Assembly: GCF_003096815.1 (NCBI RefSeq) | Contig: NZ_QENY01000019.1 | Span: 1-62,738 of the forward strand | Direction: 5' to 3' | Origin: Hallella colorans | GTDB lineage: Bacteria; Bacteroidota; Bacteroidia; Bacteroidales; Bacteroidaceae | Length of the DNA: 62,738 nt | Shown here: piece after piece, positions 36,768 through 45,627 of the stretch | Numbering within the stretch: position 1 is the first letter of the stretch | Layout of the letters: each line of letters begins with the position of its first letter | Made by a program: the position numbers and the translations under genes | The notes under the pieces: generated by a model | Seen by the model: the letters and a program-made list of their open reading frames with translations, nothing else | Told to the model about the DNA's origin: nothing | Databases searched by the model: none

Positions 36768-38252
36768 CTACATGACGAATATATTCTTACGATTTCTTGA
36801 CAGCAAATATTGAGGATTAAAGAAATAATTCTTGATTTCATTGGTGTCCATGTGAGGATAGAACTTTTTGAAATCTTCCGCGAACTTCTCGTCTCCATCT
36901 TTCATGTCCGCGATTACGCGGAATGTAAGTGGAATGTCAATGTCGTGATTACTCCATTCTGATTTTATCTCATTAAAATTGTAAAGTCCTCTACCTTTTC
37001 CAAGTCCGAGCGTAGGAATTTCTGAACAAGTTTCTGAGTTGGCATCTGGATTATCATTTCCATATTTGGGCCAAATGGCATTCTTTGATTTATCCATTTG
37101 CGATACGATGTTGCACAGGCTTATTTGCATGGCAAACTCGGTATTGGCTTGGCTAAACTGCAGCACACCCTTAAATCCCATTCTGTCTAAATTGTTTGGG
37201 CCGGCACCAATCTTTCGGCATTGATGCAGCAATTCTACGAAATCGCCTTGCCTTTGTCTCAGTGCGTTTGTGCCATCGTCAACCACGCCGCCGTCGCCGC
37301 TACCTTCTTGATATTCATATCCCAATTGTTTCTCAAATGGGTCGGTATCTCGGTATTGGTATGTAAACAACTTGTTGGCAAGCTCGGCCGCATGCGGCAT
37401 GGTGAGCGTTTGAAAGAATTTAAAGCCATTTTCTGTCCATGTGGCTTGATTTTTTTTCAGCGTAGGGAATACATTTATGGCCTTGTCTACCAATGTGCTG
37501 TCGTAAGGCATGGTTTCTGATTTGTTCCCACTTTCTGGGGCAAGCAGCGCATTGGTAGTGGTGATGTCGCAGGTCTTTAACTTGTCGCCCTCCATCTCAA
37601 AGGTAAGCTCCGGGTAGTATGTTGGTTTTTTGTCCAGCGTGTGTGGATAAAAACCCTGCTTGCTGTTCTTGGCTATGGTCTTACCGTCTATGGTGTATCT
37701 GTGTTGCAACACCTCGTTGCCAATGGTAAAGAAGTGTTGGTGCTGTACCAGTGTGGAGTTGTCGAGGTCTGGGTTTCCGTTTTTCTTGTAATAGAACTGT
37801 ATGAACTCACCGTTTATTTGTTGGTGGTTGGCTCCATAATATGTAAGCTCAAGTCCATAATAAACGTCATCTGACGCAACTACGTCAAAGTGGTCGCGCT
37901 GGCTGGTAATTTGCATTTGACCATTGTCGCCCTTGCTTATCTCAATTTGCTGCATGAGAGGATAGTCTGTCGGCTTGTCCGTGTTCACGCTTATCATGTT
38001 GTACGAGTCTTGGTCGTATGTGTTGTCTATACTGTTGTCGGCGCCAAAGTTTCCAACCTTTATGTTGCCACCCTTGAAGCCCATTCTGAGCACGGCGCTC
38101 ACTGCATATATCTGTGAGTGGCCCTTGCCGTTGTACTCGATAGAAGCGGGAGGAGCTTTTACTATTGTTTTCAAGAAATCATCAACATCATTGGTTGAAC
38201 AAGCGGCAAGCATGCAGCTACATCCTAACGCCAAAATTGTTGAACGTATCAT
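36768..38252 (-). CDS. Lipoprotein next to the TonB receptor
   Basis: I do not recognise a named family. From the ATG at 38252 the protein has 494 residues; an in-frame ATG at 38279 adds nine (residue numbers here are for the longer form). The lipobox is LAAC (Cys27), followed by DVDD. Early on it reads NGKGHSQIYAV (H54), then VQHQHFF (H180, H182). It lies 4-31 nt after the receptor's stop codon, so it is tightly coupled to it and is the likeliest direct partner, as SusD-like or HmuY-like lipoproteins are of other receptors. Confidence 0.75.
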   Translation of the reverse strand: MIRSTILALGCSCMLAACSTNDVDDFLKTIVKAPPASIEYNGKGHSQIYAVSAVLRMGFKGGNIKVGNFGADNSIDNTYDQDSYNMISVNTDKPTDYPLMQQIEISKGDNGQMQITSQRDHFDVVASDDVYYGLELTYYGANHQQINGEFIQFYYKKNGNPDLDNSTLVQHQHFFTIGNEVLQHRYTIDGKTIAKNSKQGFYPHTLDKKPTYYPELTFEMEGDKLKTCDITTTNALLAPESGNKSETMPYDSTLVDKAINVFPTLKKNQATWTENGFKFFQTLTMPHAAELANKLFTYQYRDTDPFEKQLGYEYQEGSGDGGVVDDGTNALRQRQGDFVELLHQCRKIGAGPNNLDRMGFKGVLQFSQANTEFAMQISLCNIVSQMDKSKNAIWPKYGNDNPDANSETCSEIPTLGLGKGRGLYNFNEIKSEWSNHDIDIPLTFRVIADMKDGDEKFAEDFKKFYPHMDTNEIKNYFFNPQYLLSRNRKNIFVM

Positions 38253-38283
38253 TTTATATGTCTTATTCTGTAATTTCATTTTC

Positions 38284-40701
38284 TTAAAATTTAATGATTG
38301 TGCGTAAAGAGTAGTTCATGCCACGTTCGTGCGCATAATATCTAAATCGGTCTGTGTATTCCTTATATAATGTGTTGAGGATGTTGTCGCCTACCAACAT
38401 CACTTTTATTTCGCGGTTGCCGGGTAACTTGTAGGCGACATCCGCCGTGGCGCCAAGCAAGAAGTAGGGGTCGGGCGATACAGCCACTAAATCCTTGTTG
38501 GGGTCGAAACGTTCCTGTTTTGTGACATAGTTGCCGGAGAGAGAGAACGACGCCTTTATCTTTTTCTCCGCGCCGAAAATGCGTTCGTAGTTCGCCGACA
38601 GTCCATATTTGTCCGATGGCATGAAAGGCAACCAGTCGTCCCGCGTGACGTTGCGCGCGAATATCCATTCACCCTTTGCCACGACACTGAGCCCTTTGAT
38701 GGGGGTTACCGTGGCTTCTATGTCGCCACCACACAGCCTGACGTCGTCTTGGTCGTACATGAATTTGGCGTATTTTCCACTTGGACTGTTGTGAAAGCGA
38801 TCGGCACCATAGCCGATATGGTCGTATATATAACTGTTGATGCGCTGGTAGAATATGCTTGGCTCCACGGATACCCATGTGTTGCGATACCTTGCGCCCA
38901 TGATGGACTTCCATCCGCGCTCACTCTTCAGGTTTCGGTTGCCCACCACCCAGTAAGAACCTTCTTGAAGTCCGATGGCGTAAAGCTCGTTGATGTCTGG
39001 TGGACGCCACGACCACCCGATATTCGCGCGCATGTCCCAGTTGTCGTTAAACTGATAGTGAGTGGCAAAGCTCGAGGTGAAATTACTGTAAACCTTGAAG
39101 TCGTCGTAATAGTCGTACTTGTTCAGCGTGGTGTAACCGCTCACGCTCATTACCCTAAAGTCGTAGCGCAAGCCCAATTCGCATTGCAATTTGTCGAAGA
39201 AAGTAGCCTTTTGCAACAGGAAACCACCCATGGTGAGAGCCGCAAAGTTCGGTACGAAGGCAGGGTTCTTGGTGCCTGGGAAGTTGTAGTTTATTTGGTA
39301 TGTGTTTGCTACGCCTGCATAGGTAGACATCTTGAAAGGCTTCCATGAGGCACGATATGACAGGTCTCCCTTGTATGTTTTCAATATGAGGTCTTGCATC
39401 GGGATGACGCTCCACTCCTTTTTCATACGATTCTCATACTCCTGTCGCAAATTTTCTTGGAACGACAAAGTCAAATCCAGTGATTGCTTTGAATTGATAC
39501 GATATTTCACCTCGCCCTTCAACGTAAAATGCTGTGATTGCTGGAATGGTATGCCAATGTCGTAAGTGAATGGTTGCAATGACGACTCTGTTGGCCGGCC
39601 AATACGGAATCGTTCTTGTAGTTGCGCCAAGTCGGATATTTGGCTGCCAAAATATATGCCAGAGCGTTGGTAGAACAAACTTGTAAGCACTGTTGCGGTG
39701 ATGCGCTTGTTCTCAAAACCACCCATGGCCGACATGCTGATATTGTTGTAGCCTGTGTTGTTCATGATGTATTCTGGCGTATGGTAGTCTCCGCCACGGG
39801 TATAATTGCCGTGCAGACGCATGCCGAAATTCTTCCAGCCAGCCTCAATGCTTCCTGAACCGCTTATCCCTCGTGCATTGGTGTCATAGCCGATGTTGGC
39901 AACCCCCTTGACGATAGGCTTCTTATGCCCATAGGGTAAAGGCGCGTCGTTAAGCAATACAACACCTCCCATGGCGCCAAATCCATAGCGAATGCACTCT
40001 GCGCCTTTCACTACCTCCACCATGCTGGCACCTGTGTAGTCAATTTCCGGCGCATGGTCGTTGCCCCAACTCTGGCTTTCCAGTTTTACACCGTTGTTCA
40101 TCAAAAGAATACGGCTGCTGTGCATACCTTGTATAACAGGTTTAGCCACCGTACTGCCGGCACTGATAGAGCTAACGCCGGGAATAGTCTCGAGAAGTTT
40201 GGCCAGTGAGGTGGCACCACCTTTCTCGAGCATGCTTTCGTCTATGGTGGCCGACTGTTGCATCACGTTGGTGTGTTTTCGCTTGGAGGTCACGGTTACG
40301 CCGCTCAAAGTGCGAGCGTCTTCGCTGAGCTTGACAGTCACCGCCTTGGAACCTGCCGATAGGGTTGTGGTATAAGGCTTGTAGCCCACGTAGGTAACGG
40401 AAACCTTGGTCTTGGTGAGCCCATTCTTGAACGCGATGGCGCATTGGCCATTAATGTCGGTCACGCTGGTGCCCATATTGTAGGTACGCACCACGGCTCC
40501 AGGAATGGGCTCGCCCGTCATGGCGTCGGTCACCGTCAGCTTGACGGTGTCTCTGGCTACCTCGGTGGCGAGGTTGGCGGCGTGGCCAGCTGTGTCTGAT
40601 AGCCTCGCACCGCAAAGGGCGAGTAGCAACAGCAAGCATTGGCCCAAGAAAAGATGACTTCTCAGTCTGTTTCTCAGTGAATGTTGAAAGTTTGTTGACA
40701 T
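38284..40701 (-). CDS. TonB-dependent outer-membrane receptor
   Basis: This receptor imports a ligand across the outer membrane using TonB energy. The 805 residues comprise a signal segment (~1-42), a carboxypeptidase-regulatory-like domain (~50-135, VTDAMTGEPIPGAVVRT), a plug (~140-255) and a 22-strand barrel ending in IIKF. The plug contains SQSWGNDHAPEIDYTGASMV and VVKGAECIRYGFGAMGGVV in overlapping stretches; the DHAPEID form recalls metal receptors such as ZnuD-type proteins. It is not SusC-like: no SusD gene follows. It heads a five-gene operon of lipoproteins, with a -7 box and a dyad upstream. The ligand is unknown; a metal or metal complex is my guess. Confidence 0.88.
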   Translation of the reverse strand: MSTNFQHSLRNRLRSHLFLGQCLLLLLALCGARLSDTAGHAANLATEVARDTVKLTVTDAMTGEPIPGAVVRTYNMGTSVTDINGQCAIAFKNGLTKTKVSVTYVGYKPYTTTLSAGSKAVTVKLSEDARTLSGVTVTSKRKHTNVMQQSATIDESMLEKGGATSLAKLLETIPGVSSISAGSTVAKPVIQGMHSSRILLMNNGVKLESQSWGNDHAPEIDYTGASMVEVVKGAECIRYGFGAMGGVVLLNDAPLPYGHKKPIVKGVANIGYDTNARGISGSGSIEAGWKNFGMRLHGNYTRGGDYHTPEYIMNNTGYNNISMSAMGGFENKRITATVLTSLFYQRSGIYFGSQISDLAQLQERFRIGRPTESSLQPFTYDIGIPFQQSQHFTLKGEVKYRINSKQSLDLTLSFQENLRQEYENRMKKEWSVIPMQDLILKTYKGDLSYRASWKPFKMSTYAGVANTYQINYNFPGTKNPAFVPNFAALTMGGFLLQKATFFDKLQCELGLRYDFRVMSVSGYTTLNKYDYYDDFKVYSNFTSSFATHYQFNDNWDMRANIGWSWRPPDINELYAIGLQEGSYWVVGNRNLKSERGWKSIMGARYRNTWVSVEPSIFYQRINSYIYDHIGYGADRFHNSPSGKYAKFMYDQDDVRLCGGDIEATVTPIKGLSVVAKGEWIFARNVTRDDWLPFMPSDKYGLSANYERIFGAEKKIKASFSLSGNYVTKQERFDPNKDLVAVSPDPYFLLGATADVAYKLPGNREIKVMLVGDNILNTLYKEYTDRFRYYAHERGMNYSLRTIIKF

Positions 40702-40746
40702 TTTATGAATTATATGTGTGAAACTTAATGATAATTTTTTTGATAT

Positions 40747-40755
40747 GCAAAGGTA
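40747..40755 (-). promoter_or_regulatory. -7 promoter box for the TonB receptor operon
   Basis: The minus strand reads TACCTTTGC, 45 nt upstream of the start codon at 40701. Confidence 0.65.
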
Positions 40756-40787
40756 TCATGTTATATTATTATGTAAAAATAAATGGC

Positions 40788-40805
40788 ATACCCAAAAATG
40801 GGTAT
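40788..40805. promoter_or_regulatory. Candidate operator upstream of the TonB receptor operon
   Basis: A perfect dyad ATACCCA-AAAA-TGGGTAT lies 32-50 bp upstream of the -7 box, overlapping or just beyond the -33 position. The 11-mer AAATGGCATAC that runs into its left arm (40781-40791) recurs at 40853-40863. This looks like a regulator site. Confidence 0.45.
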
Positions 40806-41145
40806 TTTGGGTGCGGGAATTTTTTTTATACTAAATGTTTGTGATAATTGCTAAATGGCATACACTTAAATCACACCCCTACCATTAATCAATATTATTA
40901 CTGGTTGTCGCCATTGGGTTTCATTAGGTTTCGTCTGTGGTGTGAAACGCTGACGGTAATAAAATTAAGCGTTTGTCTTGGCTATCTACAAGGTGGTGAG
41001 CCGACGCACTATGTCTGCCTGTACGCGGGGAGCACTTTTCTCTAAAATTGATGGCGAGTGACGTGCGACACCTGCAAGTCACATTTTTATTTTTGTTACA
41101 TACTTATACAAATGTGTTCCTTTTTATAAAATAACGCCAGTATTC
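40806..41145. other. Divergent intergenic region, no gene
   Basis: Between the TonB operon and aspC no gene or riboswitch (in particular no B12 box) is recognisable. It contains the second AAATGGCATAC copy (40853-40863). Confidence 0.45.
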
Positions 41146-41178
41146 TTGCGTTTTAATGTATAAAATGATTACATTTGC
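41146..41178 (+). promoter_or_regulatory. Promoter of the aminotransferase gene
   Basis: A -33 TTG (41146-41148) and -7 TACATTTGC (41170-41178) are 21 nt apart; the ATG at 41210 follows 31 nt later. Confidence 0.7.
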
Positions 41179-41209
41179 AACACAATAAGCAGTATCCCTA
41201 AAAAATACT

Positions 41210-42403
41210 ATGGCACAATTATCAGATCGTCTCAACAGTTTGGCACCATCAGCCACATTGGCTATGTCTCAGAAAAGCGCAGAAATGAGGGCGCAAGGCA
41301 TAGACGTGATTAACATGAGCGTTGGTGAGCCTGACTTTAATACGCCTGCCCATATCAAGGCGGCTGGCATAAAGGCCATTGAGGACAACTATTCCAAATA
41401 CTCGCCCGTGCCGGGTTACCTATCGCTGAGAGAGGCTATCTCGGATAAACTCAAACGTGAGAACCACTTGCTATACGGCGCCAACGAGATAATCGTGAGT
41501 ACTGGGGGCAAGCAGGCTGTGTGCAACACCGTGCTCGCATTGGTAAACCCCGGTGATGAGGTTATCATCCCCGCGCCTTATTGGGTGAGCTATCCACAGA
41601 TGGTTAAAATAGCGGGAGGAGAGCCGGTGATGATACGCACGCCATTCGAACAAGACTTTAAGATTACGCCTGAGCAGCTGCGCCAAGCCATCACGCCCAA
41701 AACTAAGATGATCATACTCTGCTCACCCAATAACCCAACAGGCACTGTTTACACCCGCGACGAACTTGACGAGCTGGCTAAGGTGGTGCTTGAGCATGAC
41801 GATGTCTTCGTATTGTCAGACGAGATATACGAGCACATTAATTATATAGGAGTAAATGCCAGCATTGCATCTCACCCTGACATGAAAGCTCGCACCATCA
41901 TCTGTAACGGCGTGAGCAAGGCATACGCCATGACAGGATGGCGCCTCGGATGGGTGGCTGCGCCTGAATGGATCGTCAAAGGTATTAATAAGCTGCAAGG
42001 ACAATATACCAGCGGCATCTGCGATGTGAGCCAGATGGCCGCGCTCGAGGCCTATAATAGCGACCAGACATGCGTGGAAGACATGCGCCAAACTTTTCGG
42101 CGACGCCGCGACCTCATTGTCAAATTGGCCCAAGACATCCCCGGGCTTGAGGTGAACGTGCCCCAAGGAGCCTTCTACCTTTTCCCCAAATGCGACTACT
42201 TCTTCGGCAAAAGCAATGGCCAGCGCACAATCAACGGCTCCACTGACTTCGCTATGTACCTGCTTGAAGAGGCCCACGTGGCTACCGTGGCCGGCGACGC
42301 GTTTGGCGAGCCGAGTGGTTTACGCTTTAGTTATGCCACAAGTGACGAAAATATTCGCGAGGCTATGAGGCGCATAAAGGAGGCAATCGGCAAACTGAAA
42401 TAA
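41210..42403 (+). CDS. aspC: Aspartate aminotransferase-type PLP enzyme (class I)
   Basis: This cytoplasmic enzyme interconverts aspartate and oxaloacetate (with glutamate/2-oxoglutarate) in relatives. The 397 residues belong to the class I/Ib aminotransferases: INMSVGEPDFNTP near the start, YSPVPGYLSLREAI, CSPNNPTGTVYT, the PLP lysine in SKAYAMTGWRLGW (Lys237) and GLRFSYATSDENI with the conserved Arg at the end. It is monocistronic; exbB follows 183 nt later from its own promoter. Exact amino-acid specificity is inferred from similarity. Confidence 0.9.
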   Translation: MAQLSDRLNSLAPSATLAMSQKSAEMRAQGIDVINMSVGEPDFNTPAHIKAAGIKAIEDNYSKYSPVPGYLSLREAISDKLKRENHLLYGANEIIVSTGGKQAVCNTVLALVNPGDEVIIPAPYWVSYPQMVKIAGGEPVMIRTPFEQDFKITPEQLRQAITPKTKMIILCSPNNPTGTVYTRDELDELAKVVLEHDDVFVLSDEIYEHINYIGVNASIASHPDMKARTIICNGVSKAYAMTGWRLGWVAAPEWIVKGINKLQGQYTSGICDVSQMAALEAYNSDQTCVEDMRQTFRRRRDLIVKLAQDIPGLEVNVPQGAFYLFPKCDYFFGKSNGQRTINGSTDFAMYLLEEAHVATVAGDAFGEPSGLRFSYATSDENIREAMRRIKEAIGKLK

Positions 42404-42430
42404 AATAATGTTAAAACTAAGCGAAAATAT

Positions 42431-42460
42431 TTGCAATTACATAAAAGTTGTTATCTTTGC
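42431..42460 (+). promoter_or_regulatory. Promoter of the exbB-exbD-tonB operon
   Basis: A -33 TTG (42431-42433) and -7 TATCTTTGC (42452-42460) are 18 nt apart. The exbB start is ~127 nt downstream, leaving a long AT-rich leader. Confidence 0.65.
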
Positions 42461-42586
42461 GAATATCAACACGACAAAACACTACACAAATATAGATTAA
42501 TCGTGATGAAAAAAGCTATAAACTAACAACTTGAAGAATAAACATTCATAAATAATTTATTAACAACTAAAAATTAATTTAAGATT

Positions 42587-43432
42587 ATGGCAACTACACA
42601 AAAAGCCGCAGCCCCCAAGGCTGTCAAGAAGTCTGAAGGCTTCACAGGAATTAGAGGTGCATTCTGGATCATCGTTGTATGCTTCATTGCAGCTGTATGT
42701 ATCTTTAATTTCGTATTAGGCGCTGGCGACAACTTCCAAGGTGGTGATAACGCTAACGCTCCCGCTAACATCCTCGGTACCATCTATAAAGGTGGCGTCG
42801 TTGTACCAGTGATCCACACATTGTTGCTCACCGTACTCTGTCTCTCTGTGGAGCGCGCTTTGGCTTTGAAGACGGCTTTTGGCAAGGGTAACCTCACCAA
42901 GTTTGTCGCCAATATCAAAGCTGCTTTGAAAGCTAACGACTTCAACAAGGCAGAGCAACTCTGTAACCAAATGAAAGGTTCTGTAGCTAATGTGGTGCTC
43001 GCTTCTCTCAACGCTTACAGGGATATGAATAGCGGCGCAAACGTTTCTTTGAAAAAAGCGCAGAAAGTTGCCAAGATACAGCAGGCTCATGAGGAGGCTA
43101 CTCAGCTTGAGATGCCTACCCTGCAAATGAACCTTCCCATCATTGCAACCATCGTAACATTGGGTACACTTACTGGTCTGCTCGGTACCGTAACTGGTAT
43201 GATCCGTTCTTTCCAAGCTTTGGCCGCTGGTGGTGGTGGTGACTCGCTCGCCCTTTCAACAGGTATTTCTGAGGCTTTGATCAATACCGCTTTCGGTATC
43301 GCAACTTCTTGGTGCGCCGTTATCTCCTATAACTACTTCACCAACAAGATTGATAAATTGACATACGCACTCGACGAGGTAGGTTATTCAATTGCTCAGA
43401 CATACGAAGTTAACCACGCGGATGAAGCTTAA
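42587..43432 (+). CDS. exbB: ExbB/TolQ-type proton channel protein
   Basis: With ExbD it forms the inner-membrane proton channel that drives TonB. The 281 residues hold three or four hydrophobic segments (~27-47, ~68-84, ~180-210, ~225-245). The MotA/TolQ/ExbB domain includes NLPIIATIVTLGTLTGLLGTV and GMIRSFQALA in overlapping parts, then LSTGISEALINTAFGIATSW, the pore-lining helix. An Ala/Lys-rich N-terminal extension (~1-22) is unusual. It opens a six-gene run. Confidence 0.94.
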   Translation: MATTQKAAAPKAVKKSEGFTGIRGAFWIIVVCFIAAVCIFNFVLGAGDNFQGGDNANAPANILGTIYKGGVVVPVIHTLLLTVLCLSVERALALKTAFGKGNLTKFVANIKAALKANDFNKAEQLCNQMKGSVANVVLASLNAYRDMNSGANVSLKKAQKVAKIQQAHEEATQLEMPTLQMNLPIIATIVTLGTLTGLLGTVTGMIRSFQALAAGGGGDSLALSTGISEALINTAFGIATSWCAVISYNYFTNKIDKLTYALDEVGYSIAQTYEVNHADEA

Positions 43433-43463
43433 TTTTTGCTAACCCTTTAAAATATTTATCGCT

Positions 43464-44093
43464 ATGGGTAAAGTAAAAATTAAGAAAAGTGACATCTGGA
43501 TAGACATGACCCCTATGTCTGACGTGATGGTACTCTTGCTGACATTCTTTATGCTCACATCTACATTTGTGAAGCAAGAACCAGTGAGAGTAAACACGCC
43601 GGGCTCGGTGTCCGAAATCAAGGTTCCGGAAAGCAATGTCCTCAATGTCCTCGTCAGCAATGACGGCAAGATATTTATGAGTTTGGACAAGACCACCGAC
43701 AAAGAGGCTGCTCTACAAGACGTTACCGGTCAGTTTGGTATTCAGCTAACAGCTGAACAACAGAAGAAGTTTACGGACGATCCCATGTGGGGCGTGCCGA
43801 TGAATGACCTTCAAACATACCTCAATATGGACAAGAATAAGATGCCGGAGGCTATCAAAAACTATGGCATCCCAACCGACTCCGTAAAAGGTAAAGAAGG
43901 AGACGCGGCTATGAGCGAGTTCCAAATCTGGGTGAAGGCAGCCAAAGAAGCCAACCCCGATGCCAAAATCGCCATTAAAGCCGACGAGAAAACTCCATAC
44001 AAGACGGTGAAAAAGATCATGAGCGAACTTCAAGACATGAACGAGAACCGTTACTATCTCATTACTCAATATAAGAAACAGGAGGACGCATAA
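43464..44093 (+). CDS. exbD: ExbD-type biopolymer transport protein, first copy
   Basis: This is one of two adjacent ExbD proteins. The single N-terminal transmembrane helix carries the proton-conducting Asp in DMTPMSDVMVLLLTFFML (~14-31). The 209 residues are longer than in E. coli ExbD (~141) because of an insertion of about 60 residues in the periplasmic domain (~85-150). The stop overlaps the next start by one base (TAATG), so the two ExbDs are coupled and may form a heterodimer in the ExbB pore. Confidence 0.93.
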   Translation: MGKVKIKKSDIWIDMTPMSDVMVLLLTFFMLTSTFVKQEPVRVNTPGSVSEIKVPESNVLNVLVSNDGKIFMSLDKTTDKEAALQDVTGQFGIQLTAEQQKKFTDDPMWGVPMNDLQTYLNMDKNKMPEAIKNYGIPTDSVKGKEGDAAMSEFQIWVKAAKEANPDAKIAIKADEKTPYKTVKKIMSELQDMNENRYYLITQYKKQEDA

Positions 44094-44743
44094 TGGCAAA
44101 GCAAGGAAAAAGCAAACAGAAGAAGATGGATGTCCGCGTGGACTTCACTCCGATGGTTGATATGATGATGCTTCTCATCACGTTCTTCATGCTCTGTACG
44201 TCTTTGGCCAAACCACAGACGATGGAATTGAGTATGCCGAGTAACGATAAAAACTTGAACGACCAAGACAAGACCGTGACAAAGGAATCTTACACCATCA
44301 CGCTCTATTGCGCTGCCGACAACCAATTATACTACGTTGCTGGTATGGTCAAACCCGAGAAGCCAGATTGTATGAAAAAAACCACGTGGGGAAGAGATGG
44401 TATTCGCAAAGTGCTCTTCAACCATGAGACAGAAGATGGAACCACACCTGTGAAGCAGGTAATGGAAGCCAAGGCAAAACTCGACAAGAAAAGAGACGAC
44501 CCTAACGGCAAAATGTCTGACTCTATATATGCTAAGGAGTTGAGCAAGATCAAGGCTGGAGATTTGGAGGACGGAAAGATCCAAACCATGACAGTCATCA
44601 TCAAAGCCACAGACAATTCCAGCTACAAAAACCTCGTGGACGCTCTCGACGAAATGCAGATTTGCAGCATAGGTAAGTACGTGATCGACAAGCTGAACAA
44701 GGATGACATAGAGCTTCTCAAGAAGAACAATGTCAAGATGTAA
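44093..44743 (+). CDS. exbD: ExbD-type biopolymer transport protein, second copy
   Basis: This second ExbD (216 residues) has DFTPMVDMMMLLITFFML (~17-34) with the conserved Asp in its only transmembrane helix, and a periplasmic domain with its own insertion (~75-150, Lys/Asp-rich). Sequence outside the helix differs clearly from the first copy, so they are not a recent duplication. It is followed by tonB after 29 nt. Confidence 0.93.
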   Translation: MAKQGKSKQKKMDVRVDFTPMVDMMMLLITFFMLCTSLAKPQTMELSMPSNDKNLNDQDKTVTKESYTITLYCAADNQLYYVAGMVKPEKPDCMKKTTWGRDGIRKVLFNHETEDGTTPVKQVMEAKAKLDKKRDDPNGKMSDSIYAKELSKIKAGDLEDGKIQTMTVIIKATDNSSYKNLVDALDEMQICSIGKYVIDKLNKDDIELLKKNNVKM

Positions 44744-44772
44744 GCACTATCGAAACTATTAAAAGTTAAGAA

Positions 44773-45618
44773 ATGGCAAAAATTGATGTAACAACCAACG
44801 CGTGGACTGATCTTATCTTTGAGGGCAGGAACAAGGAATTCGGCGCATATAAGCTCCGCAGGACCACCCCAAAGAGAAATATCTACTCCATCGTGGTTAT
44901 AACGTTGCTGGCTGCACTGTTCATTGCATTTTATATCGCAAAGTCTGCATACGATAGGTATCAGTCTGCGCACCAGAAAAACGAGCAAGTGACAGAGTTG
45001 TCGGCATTGAACCAGCCTAAGAAAAAGGCAGAGGTGAAGCGCAAAGATATCCAAATTCCTGAAAAAAAGCAGGAAGTGGTCAAAGAAGTGAAGTCTTCTA
45101 TCAAGTTTACCGCACCCGTCATTAAGAAAGACAAGGACGTGAAACCCGAGGAAGAAATGAAAACTCAGGAAGACTTGATGAAGACCAACACCGCTATCGG
45201 TGCGCTCGATGTGAAGGGAAACAGCGAGAAAGGCGAGGTGCTCAAAGTGACAGAGCGCGTGGCTGACGAGCCAGTTAAACCTAACAAACCAGAAGTTGAG
45301 AATAAGGTGTTCGACGTAGTGGAGCAGATGCCTAAATTCCCCGGTGGCGATGCCGCCTTGATGAAGTATCTCTCCGAAAACATCAAATACCCCGTTGTGG
45401 CACAAGAGAATGGTGTGCAAGGACGCGTTACGGTGTCATTCGTCGTGGAGCGTGATGGATCTATCACAGATGTGAAAATTGTTAGATCTGTCGACCCGTC
45501 GTTAGACCGCGAGGCACAGCGTGTCGTGAGGTCCATGCCTAAGTGGATTCCCGGCAAGCAGAACGGCTCGGCCGTGCGCGTGAAGTACAACGTTCCTGTG
45601 CAGTTCAGGCTTCAGTAA
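44773..45618 (+). CDS. tonB: Energy transducer TonB
   Basis: TonB couples the ExbBD channel to outer-membrane receptors such as the one in this window. The 281 residues start with the Bacteroidetes-type segment EGRNKEFGAYKLRR, then one transmembrane helix (~40-58), a Lys/Glu/Pro-rich linker (~70-170) and the C-terminal domain (~185-281) with PKFPGGDAALMKYLSENIKYP and GRVTVSFVVERDGSITDVKIV (each split here only by domain position) ending in VPVQFRLQ. It lies between exbD and a PstS-like lipoprotein gene. Confidence 0.94.
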   Translation: MAKIDVTTNAWTDLIFEGRNKEFGAYKLRRTTPKRNIYSIVVITLLAALFIAFYIAKSAYDRYQSAHQKNEQVTELSALNQPKKKAEVKRKDIQIPEKKQEVVKEVKSSIKFTAPVIKKDKDVKPEEEMKTQEDLMKTNTAIGALDVKGNSEKGEVLKVTERVADEPVKPNKPEVENKVFDVVEQMPKFPGGDAALMKYLSENIKYPVVAQENGVQGRVTVSFVVERDGSITDVKIVRSVDPSLDREAQRVVRSMPKWIPGKQNGSAVRVKYNVPVQFRLQ

Positions 45619-45627
45619 TAACAATTT

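Noticed and set aside
40806..41145. Cobalamin riboswitch upstream of the TonB receptor
   Set aside because: I looked for the B12 box (GCCACTG) on the minus strand and did not find it.
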